Source: JACMRP01 sp047302465 | GTDB lineage: Bacteria > Bdellovibrionota > Bdellovibrionia > Bdellovibrionales > Bdellovibrionaceae | Reading direction: 5' to 3' | Length of the DNA: 64,000 nucleotides | Assembly: GCF_047302465.1 (NCBI RefSeq) | Contig: NZ_CP178621.1 | Span: forward strand, 4,212,970-4,276,969 | Part shown: positions 25,686-33,714 of the stretch, one piece after another | Numbering within the stretch: position 1 is the first letter of the stretch | How the letters are laid out: each line of letters begins with the position of its first letter | Program-made: the position numbers and the translations under genes | Notes under the pieces: generated by a model | Seen by the model: the letters and a program-made list of their open reading frames with translations, nothing else | Database searches by the model: none | What the model was told of the DNA's origin: nothing

Positions 25686-26060
25686 ATGAAAACGAACTTA
25701 TCACCACAAATCATCTCCGAGTGTAGAAAAAAACTAACGACCATGAAGCAGGACATTCTAAATCGTGTTCGCATGGCGCAACTCGACTTTGGACATGTTG
25801 AAAAAAGTAGTGGTGACGAAGTAGATCAAACCGTTGCGCAACTTGCTGAAAATCATTTTTTGATCGCACAAGAAAGAATGCGCACGCAACTTCTTGAAAT
25901 TGAACAAGCACTCGCAAGAATTGAGAATGGCACTTACGGAATTTGTGAAGAAACCGAAGAGCCGATTGAAGTAGATCGTCTTTTCGCAGTGCCATGGACT
26001 CGCCTCAGCATCGAAGGAGCAGAAATTCAGGAAGCTATGCTTCGTAAATTCGCGCGCTAG
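25686..26060 (+). CDS. DksA/TraR-family protein with degenerate zinc finger
   Basis: A 124-residue protein with the DksA/TraR layout: an N-terminal coiled coil (SECRKKLTTMKQDILNRV; IAQERMRTQLLEIEQALARI) then the hallmark NGTYGICEE turn and VDRLFAVPWTRL. In the canonical family this last part is CxxC...CxxC; here only the first Cys (in GICEE) remains and the other three zinc ligands are replaced. Such Cys-poor DksA forms are known in other bacteria, where they still bind RNA polymerase. It is preceded by the folded leader at 25612-25683 and followed by a hairpin directly after the stop. A second, intact paralogue lies 178 bp downstream. Confidence 0.85.
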   Translation: MKTNLSPQIISECRKKLTTMKQDILNRVRMAQLDFGHVEKSSGDEVDQTVAQLAENHFLIAQERMRTQLLEIEQALARIENGTYGICEETEEPIEVDRLFAVPWTRLSIEGAEIQEAMLRKFAR

Positions 26061-26079
26061 GAGGGCTTTTCAAGCCCTC
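26061..26079 (+). terminator. Hairpin directly after the degenerate DksA gene
   Basis: GAGGGCTT (26061-26068), TTC, AAGCCCTC (26072-26079) give a perfect 8-bp stem with a 3-nt loop immediately after the TAG stop. No T-tract follows, so it is either a weak terminator or a 3'-end stabilising hairpin. Confidence 0.5.
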
Positions 26080-26173
26080 GCGAGGCGTTAGGTTTCTGCT
26101 GAGAATTTTAGCACTCCACTTTTTTTTGGTGACACCACTTCATTCCCTCGTAAGATGCAAAAAGTTTTCGGCC

Positions 26174-26186
26174 AAGGATCATCCTT
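26174..26186. promoter_or_regulatory. 13-bp palindrome upstream of the second DksA-type gene
   Basis: AAGGAT, one base, ATCCTT form a perfect short palindrome about 53 bp before the ATG at 26239. There is no T-tract. It may be an operator or leader hairpin. The rest of the 178-bp gap shows a purine-rich ribosome binding site (GAAGGGGGTAAAG) but no clear -35/-10 pair. Confidence 0.3.
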
Positions 26187-26238
26187 AAGTTTAAATGTGT
26201 GAAGCAATTCATTCAGCGAGCTTACGAAGGGGGTAAAG

Positions 26239-26598
26239 ATGAACTCAACCGAACTGAGTGCAATCAGAGAGTCTCTACTTTCTCTGAAGGGCGCCATTCT
26301 GAATAAGACAAATGAGTTTAAGCAAGAGCAGTCTCTCGCTGTCACAGTATCAGACGAGGCCGAGGCTGCTTCCATTGATATTTCAAATAATATTTCTATT
26401 CATCTTCATGAAAGAGATCGCAATTCTTTGTTCATGATTGAACGTGCCCTTGGCAAGATTTCCGATGGGACCTACGGCCAGTGCGAATGCTGCGCTGGAA
26501 CCATTGGCATTCGTCGTCTTCAAGCTAGACCTTTTACCACCATGTGTATCGAATGCATGGAAGATCAAGAAGATCTGCGTAACTCATACCACCAATAA
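26239..26598 (+). CDS. DksA/TraR-family zinc-finger protein
   Basis: A 119-residue DksA/TraR-type protein, presumably binding in the RNA polymerase secondary channel. A coiled-coil N terminus (NSTELSAIRESLLSLKGAIL) contains acidic residues at the expected hairpin tip region (SDEAEAASIDISNN). A complete four-cysteine zinc finger follows as YGQCECCAGTIGIRRL and TTMCIECMEDQE. Unlike its upstream neighbour it keeps all four ligands. It is expected to act in stringent-response-type regulation, but classical DksA is longer (about 150 aa), so this is a short relative. The ATG lies behind AAGGGGGTAAAG. Confidence 0.9.
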   Translation: MNSTELSAIRESLLSLKGAILNKTNEFKQEQSLAVTVSDEAEAASIDISNNISIHLHERDRNSLFMIERALGKISDGTYGQCECCAGTIGIRRLQARPFTTMCIECMEDQEDLRNSYHQ

Positions 26599-26628
26599 AC
26601 CAGGTTAACTCTCATTGGATGAGGCCTT

Positions 26629-26644
26629 CTGACATGGATGTCAG
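26629..26644 (+). repeat. Inverted repeat between the DksA-type gene and lon
   Basis: CTGACA (26629-26634), four bases, TGTCAG (26639-26644) form a perfect 6-bp stem. TCTTGATTTT follows, so it could be a weak terminator for the DksA-type gene or a regulatory site ahead of lon. Confidence 0.35.
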
Positions 26645-26760
26645 TCTTGATTTTACTGATTTTCCATAGCCTAGACATTTTTTCCTTAAAGCCTTTTTTA
26701 GAGCGCTCCGACAAGTATTTCAGACAGAAACACTTTTCCCGCAAGCAGCGGAGGAGCCAC

Positions 26761-29172
26761 ATGAGCTTTGACGAAAAAGTACTAGAGATACCGCAGACAC
26801 TTCCCATGTTGCCAGTTCGTGATATCGTCGTGTTCCCATACATGATTATCCCTCTCTTCGTGGGACGAGAAGCTTCCATCCGCTCTGTAGAAGAAGCATT
26901 GGCAAAAAATCGCCTAATCTTCTTGGCATCACAAAAAGATATTAATGAAGAAAACCCTTCTCCAGAATCTATCTACACAGTTGGTACTGTGGCGATGATC
27001 ATGAGAATGAGAAAACTTTCTGATGGCCGCGTAAAAATCCTTATTCAAGGTGTTGCTAAGGCCCGCGTAAAAAATTACGTAAAGACAGCTCCTTCTTTCG
27101 AAGTAGCTTGTGAAAAAATCGACGAATCTCAATTCCAAGTTCCTCCTTCTGACTCTGAGGCTCTAATCAGAACAGCTAAGGAACATATCGAAAGAGTGAT
27201 CGCTTTAGGTCGTCCTCTTTCTCCGGATATCTTGTTGGTATTGGATGATGTCACTGATCCAGGTCGCGTAGCTGATCTAGTAGCTAGCAACCTAGGTGTG
27301 AAAGTTCAAGACGCACAAAAAGTTCTTGAAACTTCTGATCCTAAAGAAAGACTTAAAATCGTCAATGAGTTGTTGGCTGCAGAAATCGAAGTTATGCAAA
27401 TGCAAGCTAAGATCCGCAACAACGCTAAAGACGAAATGTCTAAAACTCAGCGTGAATACTTCTTGCGCGAGCAAATGAAGGCTATAAAGAACGAACTCGG
27501 CGAGCAAGACTCGAAGTCCGAGGAAATGGAAGAACTCCGCGAGAAAATCATCAACGCCGGAATGCCTCCACAAGTAGAAACTGAAGCTTTGAAACAAATG
27601 GCTCGTTTAGAGCGCATGCACCCAGACGCAAGTGAAGCAACAATGGTTCGCACTTACTTGGACTGGATGGTAGATCTTCCTTGGTCTAAAAAGACTGACG
27701 ACGTTCTTGACCTTAGAAAAGCTAAAGAAATTTTAGATGACGATCATTACGATCTTCAAAAAGCTAAGGACCGCGTTCTTGAATTCTTGGCGGTTCGTAA
27801 ACTTAAACAAAGCATTAAAGGTCCAATCCTTTGCTTCGCAGGTCCTCCAGGAGTAGGTAAAACTTCACTTGGTCGCTCGATTGCAAAATCAATGGGCCGT
27901 GAGTACTTCCGTATCGCACTCGGCGGCGTGAAAGACGAAGCTGAGATCCGTGGTCACCGTCGTACTTATGTTGGTGCAATGCCAGGTAAAATTATCCAGG
28001 CACTTCGCCAATCTAAAACAAACAATCCAGTTATCGTACTCGATGAAGTTGATAAGTTAGGTTCTGACTTCCGTGGTGACCCATCTGCAGCAATGCTTGA
28101 GGTCTTGGATCCAGAACAAAATGCAACTTTCCGTGATAACTACTTGAATGTTGATTTCGATCTTTCAAACGTATTGTTCATCGCAACTGCCAACGTGTTG
28201 GAAAATATTCCACCAGCATTGCGTGACCGTATGGAAATCATCAACATCCCTGGCTACACAGAAAACGATAAGCTCTTGATCACAAAGAAACATTTGATCA
28301 ACAGACAAATCGAAGCCAACGGTATCACGAATGAAAATATCGCATTCACTGACGAAGGTATCAGATATCTTATCGGTGGCTACACTCGCGAAGCAGGTCT
28401 TCGTAACCTCGAGCGCGAAGTGGGTTCTATCTGCCGTAAGGTAGCTAAACTAGTAGTAATGAACGAATCTAAGTTCGTAGAAGTTAACGCAACGACTGTT
28501 CCTGAGCTTTTGGGTCCTCCACGCTTCTTGCGTGACGACAAATTGCCAGATTCACAAGTTGGTATTATCCAAGGTCTTGCTTGGACACAAGCTGGTGGTG
28601 AAGTTCTTCATGTTGAAGCCCTGAAAATGAAGGGCAAAGGCGGCTTGATGCTGACTGGCCAATTGGGTGACGTCATGAAAGAATCTGCTCACGCAGCAAT
28701 GAGCTACACAAAAGCTCATATGGAAGAACTCGGCATTCCAGCTGACTTCTTCGAGAAGTACGACATTCATGTGCACTTGCCAGCAGGCGCTATCCCTAAA
28801 GATGGTCCTTCAGCAGGTATCACACTCACAACAGCTCTTGTGAGCTTGATGACTGATACGCCAGTTCGTCATGACATCGCAATGACTGGTGAAGTGACTC
28901 TACAAGGTCGTGTACTTCCGGTCGGTGGTATCCGTGAGAAATGCTTGGCAGCTTTGAACCAAGGAATCACAAACGTGATCATCCCGTTCGCAAACGCTAA
29001 GGATCTTTCAGATATTCCGAAGCAATTTAAAGATAAAATGAATTTCATCTTGGCTGAAAACCTCGATGAAGTGTTCGCGGTAGCCTTCGATAAAAACGCT
29101 AAGGGTGTTAAGAAAACTCCGGGCGGCAAAAAAGACGGCAAAAAGCCAAAAGCTCCAGCAGCTGCAGCTTAA
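26761..29172 (+). CDS. lon: ATP-dependent protease Lon
   Basis: Cytoplasmic AAA+ serine protease of 803 residues from ATG 26761. The N-terminal substrate-binding domain starts LPMLPVRDIVVFPYMIIPLF. The AAA+ module has Walker A GPPGVGKTS, Walker B VIVLDEVDK, and the RGHRRTYVGAMPGK segment. The C-terminal protease domain has the catalytic Ser in PKDGPSAGI and Lys in GGIREKCLAAL. It ends with a Lys/Pro/Ala tail (KKDGKKPKAPAAAA) beyond the usual terminus. I chose this ATG because GGAGGAG sits just upstream; the frame stays open for 41 codons further upstream but without family similarity. A strong bidirectional terminator follows. Confidence 0.97.
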   Translation: MSFDEKVLEIPQTLPMLPVRDIVVFPYMIIPLFVGREASIRSVEEALAKNRLIFLASQKDINEENPSPESIYTVGTVAMIMRMRKLSDGRVKILIQGVAKARVKNYVKTAPSFEVACEKIDESQFQVPPSDSEALIRTAKEHIERVIALGRPLSPDILLVLDDVTDPGRVADLVASNLGVKVQDAQKVLETSDPKERLKIVNELLAAEIEVMQMQAKIRNNAKDEMSKTQREYFLREQMKAIKNELGEQDSKSEEMEELREKIINAGMPPQVETEALKQMARLERMHPDASEATMVRTYLDWMVDLPWSKKTDDVLDLRKAKEILDDDHYDLQKAKDRVLEFLAVRKLKQSIKGPILCFAGPPGVGKTSLGRSIAKSMGREYFRIALGGVKDEAEIRGHRRTYVGAMPGKIIQALRQSKTNNPVIVLDEVDKLGSDFRGDPSAAMLEVLDPEQNATFRDNYLNVDFDLSNVLFIATANVLENIPPALRDRMEIINIPGYTENDKLLITKKHLINRQIEANGITNENIAFTDEGIRYLIGGYTREAGLRNLEREVGSICRKVAKLVVMNESKFVEVNATTVPELLGPPRFLRDDKLPDSQVGIIQGLAWTQAGGEVLHVEALKMKGKGGLMLTGQLGDVMKESAHAAMSYTKAHMEELGIPADFFEKYDIHVHLPAGAIPKDGPSAGITLTTALVSLMTDTPVRHDIAMTGEVTLQGRVLPVGGIREKCLAALNQGITNVIIPFANAKDLSDIPKQFKDKMNFILAENLDEVFAVAFDKNAKGVKKTPGGKKDGKKPKAPAAAA

Positions 29173-29199
29173 CCGCAACATCGCTCCTCCCTAAAGAGC

Positions 29200-29233
29200 A
29201 AAAAAAAGCCAGGTTTCAACACCTGGCTTTTTT
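29200..29233. terminator. Bidirectional terminator between lon and the convergent secreted-protein gene
   Basis: GCCAGGT (29208-29214), TTCAAC, ACCTGGC (29221-29227), flanked by an A-tract on the left and TTTTTT on the right, gives a 7-bp GC-rich stem that extends with A-U pairs and can terminate transcription in both directions. Confidence 0.9.
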
Positions 29234-29237
29234 ATTT

Positions 29238-30440
29238 TTACTCGTGGGTTAAATCCACAAGAACTTGATCTTGAAGAGTTTTACGTCCCGTATCGTCCGT
29301 AATGTAAAAATCAAGACGGAATGTGAATCCGATAGGAAAGAACAAGCTAGTATTGGTTGGGAAGCTCTTTTGACCCACATATGGTGACCGTCCGCCTGCT
29401 CTATGCTGGTGTTCTTCCATTTGGCCTTTTACATTCTTATCTGAAAAGACCACGTACTCGCCAGGAATATTCGATTTGTAGTGGTGAACATTGACCGTCG
29501 CCACGGGGATGCGTGTGACTTTTCCTGCTTCAACAACAGGTTTAATCACATGCTCATTGATTGCCACTTCATAAAAGTAAGAAGAGCTTCCCGGCTTTAC
29601 AGGATACGCATAGAGGGTTTGATTTTTCCCCTCTTCAGAAAAATTGTAGAAGTTCATCATGTCATCGACGGCGTATGGGTAACTCCCAACACCCACCTCA
29701 CTAATAATCGAAGGAGCTCGCGACAATCCCGAGCGCTCGCTTCTTTGACGATAGCTCGCAGTAATATAGTTAGGCGCAAAATCGGCGTGAAAAGTGGGAC
29801 TTCCATCGATGAAGTCCAATAGAATTTGGCCCCTGACATCTTTTGTGACGATAGGCACCTCGCTCGCAACGCCAGCAGACAATGCTACTGTTTGTGAATG
29901 CAACCCGCCCGTATCCGGATGCACCAAATTCACCTCTAAATTCATCGCCGGGATCACAAAAATGGTTTGTAGATCAGCGCCCTTTGCAGGGTTCAAGACC
30001 GGGCCAGAAAATTTGTAATTCGCATCACGTGTCATGAAACTAAACCCTGGTTGCGGCCCCACATCTGTATGGTAATTGCTCACGTCCCAAGAGAATTTTA
30101 CGGCCGCCAACTGAACAGTCGTCAGCTTTTTTTCGTCGATTTTGACTTCACATTGTGAGGCCGTATAGAAAGCGTTGCCATTTTTATCTTTGTAAGTAAC
30201 CTCTAAGCAACCTTGTCCCGCCGCCACATCATTGGCTTCAGCCAATTTCAGATTCGTCAGATTATTATCAATACGGAATTTGATAACAAGGCGACTGACA
30301 TCGAAACTACCGCCAAGCGTAGAAGTATTCACATCCAGAACCTGCAATTTCCCGAGTTTTTCAACCGGCACTACATCTCTGGCAAAAGCGGAACCACAAA
30401 ATAACAGGAACATACATAGAACACTTTTTACGTAGGACAC
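29238..30440 (-). CDS. Secreted beta-rich hypothetical protein
   Basis: A 400-residue protein with a signal peptide (about 1-20, GSAFA before Arg). The body is rich in alternating hydrophobic residues, Thr and Asn, suggesting a beta-sheet-rich extracytoplasmic protein. A His-containing stretch near the end (EEHQHRAGGRSPYVG) and a VNVHHYKSN segment stand out. No family recognised. The start is GTG 30440 behind GGGGAGGTCTTAA, a very strong ribosome binding site. It converges with lon across a shared terminator. The 230-bp stretch upstream (30441-30670) should hold its promoter; it contains an imperfect inverted repeat TTCTGTT (30505-30511)/AACAGAA (30542-30548) but no clear -35/-10. Confidence 0.8.
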   Translation of the reverse strand: MSYVKSVLCMFLLFCGSAFARDVVPVEKLGKLQVLDVNTSTLGGSFDVSRLVIKFRIDNNLTNLKLAEANDVAAGQGCLEVTYKDKNGNAFYTASQCEVKIDEKKLTTVQLAAVKFSWDVSNYHTDVGPQPGFSFMTRDANYKFSGPVLNPAKGADLQTIFVIPAMNLEVNLVHPDTGGLHSQTVALSAGVASEVPIVTKDVRGQILLDFIDGSPTFHADFAPNYITASYRQRSERSGLSRAPSIISEVGVGSYPYAVDDMMNFYNFSEEGKNQTLYAYPVKPGSSSYFYEVAINEHVIKPVVEAGKVTRIPVATVNVHHYKSNIPGEYVVFSDKNVKGQMEEHQHRAGGRSPYVGQKSFPTNTSLFFPIGFTFRLDFYITDDTGRKTLQDQVLVDLTHE

Positions 30441-30670
30441 TTAAGACCTCCCCAAAATCGTTGTTCTATAATTGCTATCTCCGGGAACGTTTCGGTTCAA
30501 CCCATTCTGTTGCTTACTGCGTGGTGACAGACCTCATTGCAAACAGAACGGAACAAATAAAAATAACTCTCCCAAAACGGCGGAAGATTTGTGTTCGATC
30601 GTATTTGTTGATTGGTCTTATCTGTCACACTTAGGAGAACTCGGGTCTCGTTTTCTTCGGCCTCAGTTTT

Positions 30671-31387
30671 TTATTTTGGCGTCGGTCCCGAATACGTCTC
30701 CCGCACTCGGCCCTGTTCATCATAGTAATAGATGGTGGTGTGTCCGTTTTCATCTATTCTTAAAGAATCAATGCTGCCATTCGCTTTATAAGTAGTCCGT
30801 TGATAAGTTTTGTTAGCCTTACTTTCATAAGAAACCGACGAAACAGGATTGTCGGCCTCTACCCCTTTTCGAGTTATTTTATCCCCGTTAGGCAGAATCG
30901 CCTCTTCGATGACGACTTCATTGCTTCGTTTCCATTGAGTAACATCCGCACCGTTTGAGCTTTTATATTGATACTGATCAAAACCCTGGTCATTGATGCC
31001 CACATAAATGGGTTTTTCGCCAGCCGGAAACTTCATGTCGCCAAGTTTGGTAAAAAAATCGATGGCTTTTTTTTGCTCAGGCACTTGATCCCAGTAAGTA
31101 GGCTTCTCTGGTTTTGCCCAAGTCTGTTTTTCTTCTGTTACTGTATTGATTGCCGTTGAGGGTTTTTGATCCGTCGCCGTCACTTGTGGAGGTGCCGACA
31201 CTTCGCTTTGGGAAGTGGTGGTCGGCGTCTGATCGGCCGGCGCTTTTTGAACTTGTGTAGTTTCTTGTTGAGAAACCGAAGCCTCTTCGCCAACAGAGTC
31301 CTCAGGTGCGGAAGTTCTCCACACCCAAAAAGACAGCAGGCCGAGAGTTAAAAAACCCCCGATGGCGAAGAGCTGTTTTGGATTCAT
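30671..31387 (-). CDS. Membrane-anchored hypothetical protein with low-complexity linker
   Basis: A 238-residue protein with one N-terminal membrane helix (LFAIGGFLTLGLLSFWVW) and no cleavage site, so it is probably an inner-membrane anchor facing the periplasm. Residues about 27-90 are a Ser/Thr/Gln/Pro-rich linker. The C-terminal domain (about 100-238) ends with a YD-repeat-like motif (TTIYYYDEQGRVRETY), as seen singly in some Rhs-related or MORN-like proteins. It starts 9 bp after the small Cys-rich gene. Unusually, the bases between that stop and this ATG read CTCCTCCCT, the complement of a Shine-Dalgarno, so translation probably depends on coupling. Function unknown. Confidence 0.75.
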   Translation of the reverse strand: MNPKQLFAIGGFLTLGLLSFWVWRTSAPEDSVGEEASVSQQETTQVQKAPADQTPTTTSQSEVSAPPQVTATDQKPSTAINTVTEEKQTWAKPEKPTYWDQVPEQKKAIDFFTKLGDMKFPAGEKPIYVGINDQGFDQYQYKSSNGADVTQWKRSNEVVIEEAILPNGDKITRKGVEADNPVSSVSYESKANKTYQRTTYKANGSIDSLRIDENGHTTIYYYDEQGRVRETYSGPTPK

Positions 31388-31396
31388 AGGGAGGAG

Positions 31397-31699
31397 CTAT
31401 TTCTTATCGAGAACAAATACTTTGTCTTCGCCGTTTTCTTTTGTTGGGAAAAGATGAGCTTTCGGGAATTCATCTTTCATGTAACCCAGCTCTTCTTTGA
31501 GGTCCCCGCGGACTGTACGCTTAAGACACTTGAAGGTTTTATTCTCGCTACAAACTTTGTCGTAGGTCGAATTGAAATCTTCAGCACCTTGTTTGGCTTT
31601 AAGCGCTTTTGCGCAGTCTTTAAGGTCGCCCACTTTGCAGGTTTCTGCATGAGCAGTTAGGCCTAAGAAAAGGATCATAGTTACAAATGCTGTTTTCAT
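31397..31699 (-). CDS. Small secreted protein with twin CX7C cysteine pairs
   Basis: A 100-residue protein with an 18-residue signal peptide (LTAHA before Glu19). The mature part has exactly four cysteines in two CX7C pairs (C21/C29 and C50/C58) within predicted helices. This spacing and the surrounding pattern (CKVGDLKDCA, VCSENKTFKCLK) resemble cysteine-linked Sel1/Hcp-type helical repeats, each closed by one disulfide. It lies 11 bp after the HTH gene with TAGGAG as ribosome binding site, so it belongs to a three-gene operon. A periplasmic binding or scaffold role is a guess. Confidence 0.75.
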   Translation of the reverse strand: MKTAFVTMILFLGLTAHAETCKVGDLKDCAKALKAKQGAEDFNSTYDKVCSENKTFKCLKRTVRGDLKEELGYMKDEFPKAHLFPTKENGEDKVFVLDKK

Positions 31700-31710
31700 A
31701 GGTTTTTCTC

Positions 31711-32202
31711 CTATTGTTTAAAGCCTTTGAGTCTATCGTTTTCGCTTTCAAGAACCCGCACCAAAGTTTTTAGATCCGTCACTTCTTCTTTGAGCTGAAG
31801 GATCTGTTCTTCTTTTTCTTGCAGGATCAGGGTGTAGGCTTTTTTAAGTTCAGTTAGAAGCTTATTTGCGGCGGTAAGGATCGGCTCATCGTTTTTTGCC
31901 ATAGCAATCTTATCTGAGATGTCCGTTTTATTTGACAACGAACTCTGAGCCTTTTGGTTTCCTTGATGAGCACCCACCGGAGCGAGGTCGCTTTCTAGGG
32001 AGGGGCGATGTACGCGCTGGTGGGTACTCATCGGTTCGTCGATAATAAAGTACTTACCATCGTCGAGCCTGAATTTAATATCCTCAGCTTTGATTCGACG
32101 ACGTAGGGTGCTCACACTCACTTTATACTTGGTTGAGTAATCCATTAAAGGCAACCAAGCTTCAGTTTCGTTTGGGTTCATCCCATTAGGCATACTAGTC
32201 AT
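31711..32202 (-). CDS. HTH plus coiled-coil protein heading a three-gene operon
   Basis: A 163-residue protein. Residues about 16-52 (WLPLMDYSTKYKVSVSTLRR followed by KYFIID) look like an excisionase/MerR-type winged helix-turn-helix. Residues about 60-100 form a polar linker. Residues about 105-163 form a long heptad-patterned coiled coil (LQEKEEQILQLKEEVTDLKT), suggesting dimerisation. It could be a transcription regulator or a DNA-bound polarity or scaffold factor. Two alternative starts exist: ATG 32202, or ATG 32181 (MNPNETEAW). A good promoter lies at 32244-32271. The downstream genes encode a small secreted Cys-rich protein and a membrane-anchored protein. Confidence 0.75.
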   Translation of the reverse strand: MTSMPNGMNPNETEAWLPLMDYSTKYKVSVSTLRRRIKAEDIKFRLDDGKYFIIDEPMSTHQRVHRPSLESDLAPVGAHQGNQKAQSSLSNKTDISDKIAMAKNDEPILTAANKLLTELKKAYTLILQEKEEQILQLKEEVTDLKTLVRVLESENDRLKGFKQ

Positions 32203-32243
32203 CTTCTCTCCGCCTACTCAGCTGTCTCCAGCTTGCGTAATCA

Positions 32244-32271
32244 GTTTTATCACACCAAGGTCGACTGTCAA
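32244..32271 (-). promoter_or_regulatory. Sigma-70-type promoter of the HTH/coiled-coil operon
   Basis: On the minus strand a perfect -35 TTGACA (32271-32266) is followed after 16 bp by TAAAAC (32249-32244), itself preceded by TGA (an extended -10). The predicted start near 32237 leaves a leader of about 35 nt to ATG 32202. The rest of the 240-bp divergent region holds the patatin upstream sequence; only a weak TTGATA (32406-32411) was seen for that side. Confidence 0.55.
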
Positions 32272-32442
32272 ATTTATCAGCCCTTTGTGTGGTTACTCAG
32301 CCAAATTCTCGACTCAAGGCTGGGTATTCACACTGTCCACCCTGGACCATGGTCTTATTCAAGCCCCTGTTCACGCCCTGATCAAGCCTTTTCGACCAAT
32401 CTTACGTTGATAATCTTGTAATAAATGGAATAATTTTTTTAG

Positions 32443-33642
32443 ATGCAGATTCGTCGGAAAAAGAAGATAGCCTTGGTTTTGAGCGGGGGCGGTATTAAAG
32501 CTGCCGCATTTCATATTGGCGTTTGCCTTGCCTTGAAAGAACTCGGGTTCGTCATGGCTGGCGGCCAAAAAGAGATCGTGCGTCAAAAGTATCCCGAAGA
32601 TTCGCCGCTGACCATTCGCATGTATGTGGGTTCAAGTGCCGGCGCATTTGTGGCCTCAGTTCTGGCTGCTGGTTACCCAGTAGAGTCCTTGGTGAACGCC
32701 TTCCAAGTTGGTTCAGGCAACGAGCCCACCTTTGCTAAAGACGACGTCCAGTATCTAAAGCCGATGAGTTACCGGGATATCTTTAGTGTGAATGGGATGA
32801 ATATCTTAAATCTTATCCCCGACACTTTTCTAAAGAAGTCCTTGGTTGCGGGTGGGATTGAGACCCTTCTTAAAAATGGATTTAAACTCAACGGTCTGTT
32901 CACGACCAAAGGCCTAGAGAAATATCTACGCAAAGAAGTGCTGATTGAAAATGACTTTGCCCGTTTGGGGGTTGAGCTTTTCGTTATCGGGACTCAGTTG
33001 AACCATACCCGCAAGGCTATTTTTGGAAACTTCCCTGAGTCTTCGAAAAGCGGAACAACCAAGTACATCAACTACTCTACTATTAGTGAAGCAGTTGCCT
33101 GCTCGGCCTCGCTACCTCCGGTTTTTGCTCCTTATGGAATTACTAGACCTGATGGCAAAGAGATCTTCTATTTTGATGGCGAGATTCGCGACACCCTTTC
33201 AACCCATGTGGCCGCAGACCACGGCGCAGATTTGGTGATCTCTTCTTACTCGGTTCAACCTTATCACTATACTCCTGAAATGGGCTCGCTTCATAAGTAC
33301 GGGATTCCGGTGATTATCAATCAGGCCCTTTACCAAGTGATTCAGCAAAAGATTGCTAAGCACATCGAGTATCAATCCAATATGAAGAGCATCTATCAAG
33401 AGGTGGATTCGTTCTTTAAAGAACACAAGCTTCCTGAAGAACTTCGCGAGCAATTGCTTTCTAAAGTGCGTGGTCACGGTAAGTACAAACCAGGTGTAGA
33501 CTATATATATATCCACCCTCGTCCACAGAACTATGAAATGTTCTTCGTGGACCACTTCAGCTTAAGTCCCGAGATTCTAGCCCGCATTGTAAGGGTTGGG
33601 TTTAAAGCAGGATATACAGCTTTAAGACATCATGAGCTATAA
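32443..33642 (+). CDS. Patatin-like phospholipase
   Basis: A 399-residue alpha/beta hydrolase of the patatin family. The oxyanion loop is LVLSGGGIKAAAFHIG (about 11-26). The nucleophile elbow is YVGSSAGAFVAS (GxSxG). The catalytic Asp is in YFDGEIRDT (DG motif). There is no signal peptide; the N terminus is short and basic (MQIRRKKK). It probably acts on phospholipids, as an effector or in membrane turnover; substrate is unknown. Upstream of ATG 32443 there is no recognisable Shine-Dalgarno, only AT-rich sequence (AATAATTTTTTTAG), so a leaderless or short-leader transcript is possible. A strong terminator follows. Confidence 0.9.
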   Translation: MQIRRKKKIALVLSGGGIKAAAFHIGVCLALKELGFVMAGGQKEIVRQKYPEDSPLTIRMYVGSSAGAFVASVLAAGYPVESLVNAFQVGSGNEPTFAKDDVQYLKPMSYRDIFSVNGMNILNLIPDTFLKKSLVAGGIETLLKNGFKLNGLFTTKGLEKYLRKEVLIENDFARLGVELFVIGTQLNHTRKAIFGNFPESSKSGTTKYINYSTISEAVACSASLPPVFAPYGITRPDGKEIFYFDGEIRDTLSTHVAADHGADLVISSYSVQPYHYTPEMGSLHKYGIPVIINQALYQVIQQKIAKHIEYQSNMKSIYQEVDSFFKEHKLPEELREQLLSKVRGHGKYKPGVDYIYIHPRPQNYEMFFVDHFSLSPEILARIVRVGFKAGYTALRHHEL

Positions 33643-33643
33643 A

Positions 33644-33672
33644 TAAAAAAACCCGGGTTCCCCCGGGTTTTT
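33644..33672. terminator. Bidirectional terminator between patatin gene and nuo operon
   Basis: ACCCGGG (33651-33657), TTCC, CCCGGGT (33662-33668), flanked by seven A on the left and TTTT on the right, is a strong GC stem usable from both directions. It ends the patatin gene and, 40 bp beyond nuoN, the nuo operon. Confidence 0.9.
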
Positions 33673-33714
33673 AAGCTGCGGACCGCTGGGCCTGCGCACT
33701 GCCGGCGTAGCCGA

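Noticed and set aside
26647..26680. Possible sigma-32-type promoter before lon (CTTGATT ... TTCCATAG)
   Set aside because: The spacing between the two elements is about 9 bp, too short for the 11-16 bp expected, and both elements deviate from consensus.
26638..26760. N-terminal extension of Lon by 41 codons
   Set aside because: The extension does not resemble Lon and lacks a ribosome binding site, while ATG 26761 has GGAGGAG just upstream.
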